A stretch of 64,000 bases of DNA from Vigna angularis (Eukaryota; Streptophyta; Magnoliopsida; Fabales; Fabaceae). This document shows positions 60,752-64,000 of the stretch, in pieces; position 1 is the stretch's first letter; every line of letters begins with the position of its first letter. Where the stretch lies: contig NC_068970.1 in the NCBI RefSeq assembly GCF_016808095.1, positions 18,334,501 to 18,398,500 on the forward strand, read 5' to 3'. Position numbers and translations under genes: made by a program. The notes below the pieces were generated by a model. The model made no database searches. It was not told where the DNA came from and saw only the letters and a program-made list of their open reading frames with translations.

Positions 60752-62750
60752 TGTTAAACTGATTTTTGTCGCCTAAAATCAGAACAAAATTTGGTCCCCA
60801 CTAATGTAGCATAGGGCAACCAGAATATCAATCCTAGGACTCAACAAAATTAAGTTTTAAAATGTAGAGTTAAGTCTTGTATTTATTTACTAATTATTTA
60901 CTTACTAACTACTACTAAACAGGTGGGGACATTTAAAATGAAAACACAGAAATTAAAAAATTAAGAAAAACGAAACTATAATCTGTTTTAAAATAAAAGA
61001 AGGAAGAAAATAAAGAAATAAAACCTAAGCTAAACTATAGAATCTATGTATAACAGAACAGAATCTAAACTAACATGAGAACTGAATGTAACTAAAATGA
61101 TTTAAAACCAAAATTGTAATGTATAGAAAGAAACAATTAAATTTGGAAATTAAAAGCTAAACAGATCCTAAGAGTCAATTGAATGTGAACCTATATGAAA
61201 TGCATGGATAAAGTGGCTATTCTAATCTGGAAAGTAATCAATGATGAAGAAAATTAACAAACACTAAAGTAGTTTTACTAAATTACTAAAAACAAAGAAC
61301 AGAGACAAATGTGCAATAGATTGAATGAAAGAGTCTCAATTCCTCTTCAGAAAGACATTCTGAGAAATTTAAGCCCTCCTTGGGGTCTTTTAAGTTCATA
61401 TTTCAGAACTTAAAATGGAAATTCTCACTCAATTATTCAATCAATGCACACTTTCACAAGAACAGGAATACAACACTGAAATTGAAATCACACATACTGG
61501 AAAATAGAAAGAAACATAATAGAAACACAAAACCGAATTAATCTTTATGCATTGGATTCAACTCTAACTCGAGAAGACTTCTCGGTAAAAATTGCTCAAT
61601 ACAGAGTCATTTAATTCCAAAAAGAATTATACAATGCAGAGATACAGAATCCAATTCATTTTCTCAGAACATAACAATGGCGAACATCAAAATCACAGAA
61701 CAATCTCAACACAACGAACAAGAATAAAAGGAAAACACGAAATCGAATTTTATTAATATGAAAAAGGAAAATTACAAACACTATACCAGAGATCACCGAA
61801 TGAGGAGCTCACAGATTGTCACGGTTCCATGAATCTCATCAGCGAAATCCAGAATCAAGAACAGTATCCTACTCTAAGAAAAGCGAATAAAACCCTAAAC
61901 TCTAGAACGGAGAACTGTAAACTGAAAAGGTAAAAAGTGTGTGTGAAGAAGTGTTCTCTATTTACATGGTGAAAGCCCTTTATATAGGATCGAAAACTAA
62001 AAAGAAAATAAACGGGAAAAAGGGAACCTTGCTTCACTTGGACGCTTCGCTTCACTTCATCGGACAGTCATCTTTCTTTTGCTTTGAGCTCGCGTTTCCA
62101 GCCATTCGATCCTCTCCAACGGGCAGCTCCAGTCAGCTTTCCTTCTCCACGGTCAGCTTCTTCCATCTCCGGGCAGGTTCGCACAAAGCTGCTCTCACTT
62201 CGCTCTTTCTCTCTTGGGCAGGGTTGGTCTTCTCGCTTCTCTCTCTTTGCTCTAGCTTCACGGGAGTTTCTGCCTAAGTGAAATGATAAAACAAGACCCC
62301 CCACGAGTGCAGCTGCTGCCATTCCTCAAAACGCAGCGTTCCACTTAGTTGGAGCCCAACCCAGCGGCCCAAATTCATTTGCATCAGCCAATTCCCAATG
62401 CCTCTGCTGACCAAGAAAGCTAGCCCAGTTGACTAGGGCCCAATCTGCAATTTAAGGATCATGAACCATCAGCAAATAAAAGCAAGGGCTATCTATCAAT
62501 TAAGAAAATTTTAAACCTATTTAACAAAAGATTTTTTTTTTTTATAAAAGAGATTTTCAGAAAATATTAATTGGCTTCTTATTAAAATCACTAAAAATAC
62601 CTTTAAAAATCTATTTTTAATTAAAATTCTATAAAACTAAAGAATTAAAGAAAAAAACTAAAACTAACCTAATTCTAAACAATTAAAGACAAAAATACCC
62701 TAACAAGGATTTCTAGACACAGAAAAAGATGCAAATTTGGAGAGTTATCA
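60752..62750 (-). repeat. 5' LTR of the non-autonomous element
   Basis: In element orientation it begins TGATAACTCTCC and ends TCAGTTTAACA. It adjoins the primer-binding site. A TATA box, cctatataaaggg on the minus strand (about 61976-61988), is the likely promoter. Confidence 0.95.
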
Positions 62751-63192
62751 AGGACATTGGGGTTGTTCTTGGAAAGACACAAAAAAAAGGCACTTCAAGC
62801 AACATATGGAAGAAAAGGTCAATTTTCTTTGATCTCCCATATTGGAGGGTGCTTGATGTCAGACATTGTTTAGATGTTATGCATGTAGAGAAAAATGTTT
62901 GTGATAGTATTATCGGAACGCTCCTCAATATTCAAGGGAAAACGAAAGATGGACTCAATGCTCGCTTGGACCTGGTTGAAATAGGTATAAGAGAACAATT
63001 AGCTCCAATATCACATGGTAAGCGGACATACTTGCCTCCAGCAAGTCACACATTGTGTAAACAAGAAAAAAGAAGTTTTTGTGAATTTTTACAAGTACTA
63101 CAACTTTGGTTGTTGTAAGTAAATTTCTACATTTATGAAGTTTAAATATATTCAATATTTTATTCTAACATTATTCATTTTCAATGTTTAAG

Positions 63193-64000
63193 GTATTTAC
63201 ATCGGTTGACCATTGAAAAGAAGAATGATCACATTTATGGTTTTATTGACCCTGTTGCCATTCAAGGAGTTGGGAATAAAGCTGAAGAGGTCCAAAACTA
63301 CCTCTTAGAGGCTTTTGTAAACGGAAAAAAGCAAGTGTACATAGCACCTTATTTGCAACAGTAAGTATATAATTTTTATTAATAAAATTTTATTTATGTA
63401 AATGTTATTTAACACTATTATTGTTTGAATCTACAGGGGTCACTGGCAATTGTTACTAATTCTTCCTCAACAGTTTCTTGTAGTTCTCTTATGTTCATTG
63501 CACAAAAAACCTCACACTTTGGCAATTAAAAATACACTAATATTGTAAGTTTTTAATAATTTATTTGTAGTGTAGACATATCTGATTTTACTAAGTTCCT
63601 TAGGACTCATTTCAATGTACATTTAACTTTATAGAGTGGTTGAGGCATATTCAAGGTTGCAGGGAACACATATCGTCTCTAGAAAGAAGTTGCAGTTTAT
63701 TGCACCAACTGTAAGTAGTTAATCTTTCAAACTATAAATACAATTATAAATTTTATGATACTTTATAAATTTAACTTGTAGTGCTCACGTCAACCGGGAA
63801 GTTTTGAGTGCGGATATTATGTCATGAGGCACATGCAGAAAATTATATCCGCAAATGTCGTTGACTCATGGAAATTGGTAACGTAAACATTTTATAACTA
63901 AGATCTTAAGCCATTAATATTATAACTTTACTCAAACTATTCATTGTGTAGATATTTGATGACACGTCTCCAATGGAACAACATGTCATAAAGGATGTTC
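63193..64000 (+). CDS. Ulp1-type (C48) cysteine protease exons of the CACTA element, partial
   Basis: Exons with GT-AG borders and consistent phases: 63193-63360, 63437-63544, 63635-63710, 63782-63877 and 63952 to beyond the edge. The first joins the TNP2 exon ending 63114 in frame. The protein resembles the C-terminal catalytic domain of plant Ulp1-like (SUMO-protease fold) proteins often carried by CACTA elements: YGFIDPVAIQ, QVYIAPYLQQ, then GHWQLLLILP with the catalytic His, CSLHKKP, and QPGSFECGYYVMRHM with the oxyanion Gln and catalytic Cys. The site that is usually Asp (as in DSL) reads Cys in CSL, so activity is uncertain. The C-terminus lies outside the window. Confidence 0.85.

Larger units (their letters stand above)
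54225..62750 (-). mobile_element. non-autonomous LTR retrotransposon (LARD-like), complete and very young
   Basis: 8526 bp with exact AGGAC target duplications (54220-54224 and 62751-62755). Two 1999-bp LTRs differ at only two positions by eye. The primer-binding site and polypurine tract place its coding direction on the minus strand, opposite to TNP2. The internal region (56224-60751) has one long frame and no protease, reverse transcriptase, RNase H or integrase. It must be mobilised by another element's enzymes, probably a Ty3/gypsy Athila/Tat-type relative, given the tRNA-Asp primer site and the gag-like start of its protein. Confidence 0.95.
52761..63114 (+). pseudogene. TNP2-type CACTA transposase, split by an LTR retrotransposon
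   Basis: The left part (52761-54224, 488 codons) starts MDRSWINL, the usual TNP2 N-terminus. It carries the transposase-associated domain (about residues 3-75, with C39, C41, C44), cysteine pairs C201/C205 and C218/C221, then the transposase core with WHADGR (269-274), LATDGMNP with D313, NDFPAYGNLSG with D406 and KGHKACPIC. Translation then runs into the retrotransposon. The right part resumes at 62751 in the same frame after the AGGAC duplication and carries DLPYW, LDVMHVEKNVCDSIIGTLLN (third catalytic region) and RTYLPPASHTL, ending FCEFLQ and a gtaagt donor at 63115. Both halves are otherwise open, so the insertion is the main lesion. The usual TNP2 C-terminal part after this point is missing. 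Confidence 0.92.
49083..64000 (+). mobile_element. CACTA (En/Spm) transposon, left end to window edge
   Basis: Starts with the diagnostic CACTAGTACAAAATACAC. Subterminal repeats of the form taccgatattttata, acaccggttat and agccggtgtaaaa follow to about 49350. Inside, in order: a captured N-acetylglutamate kinase fragment, two exons of unknown origin, TNP2 transposase and Ulp1-type protease exons, all on the plus strand. The right terminus is outside the window. An 8.5-kb retrotransposon lies within TNP2. Confidence 0.85.

Overview
This window is nuclear DNA of a flowering plant, most likely a legume of the bean/cowpea group. The clade is inferred from the style of the LTR and TRIM repeats, not proven. 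Evidence for a plant genome: plant-specific receptor kinase and peptide-hormone genes, plant transposon families (CACTA with TNP2, hAT, MULE, Ty1/copia, LINE, TRIM), long (TA)n tracts, AT-rich spacers, and GT-AG introns. It is a transposon-dominated stretch. Only three loci look like resident host genes: a tandem pair of malectin-type receptor kinases (CrRLK1L family) and one small secreted-peptide gene of the PIP type.

0-8.6 kb: two direct copies of a single-exon receptor kinase gene. The left copy (258-2735) is broken between ectodomain and kinase by a net 61-bp deletion and again near its end by a 7-bp duplication. The right copy (5777-8323, 848 codons) is intact. A 603-bp block is identical between them while the flanks differ, which suggests gene conversion. 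A decayed copia reverse transcriptase lies in the spacer.

8.6-21.5 kb: an LTR remnant, then a decayed Ty1/copia element split in two. Its gag-integrase half is at 10.4-12.5 kb and its RT-RNase H half at 20.8-21.5 kb. The gap holds a MULE transposase relic and a hAT element that is a large palindrome (two inverted copies of the 3' half of a transposase gene). One palindrome arm contains a solo LTR with an exact 5-bp target-site duplication.

21.5-49 kb: three long solo LTRs with perfect 5-bp target-site duplications (22939-24829, 37548-39689, 43808-46440), short TRIM LTRs, two foldback MITE-like elements (one lying between (TA)n tracts), a LINE relic, a tandemly duplicated CACTA-like AT-rich segment, and the PIP-type peptide gene (30142-30387, minus strand).

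49-64 kb: a CACTA (En/Spm) element that starts at 49083 and runs off the right edge. It carries a captured N-acetylglutamate kinase fragment, a pair of exons of unknown origin, a TNP2 transposase, and exons for a Ulp1-type cysteine protease domain. A very young 8526-bp non-autonomous LTR retrotransposon (54225-62750, minus orientation, LTRs differing at two positions by eye, AGGAC target-site duplication) is inserted in the TNP2 reading frame. It encodes one 659-residue acidic protein and no recognisable pol.

All calls are from reading the sequence and the translations. No database search or alignment program was run.
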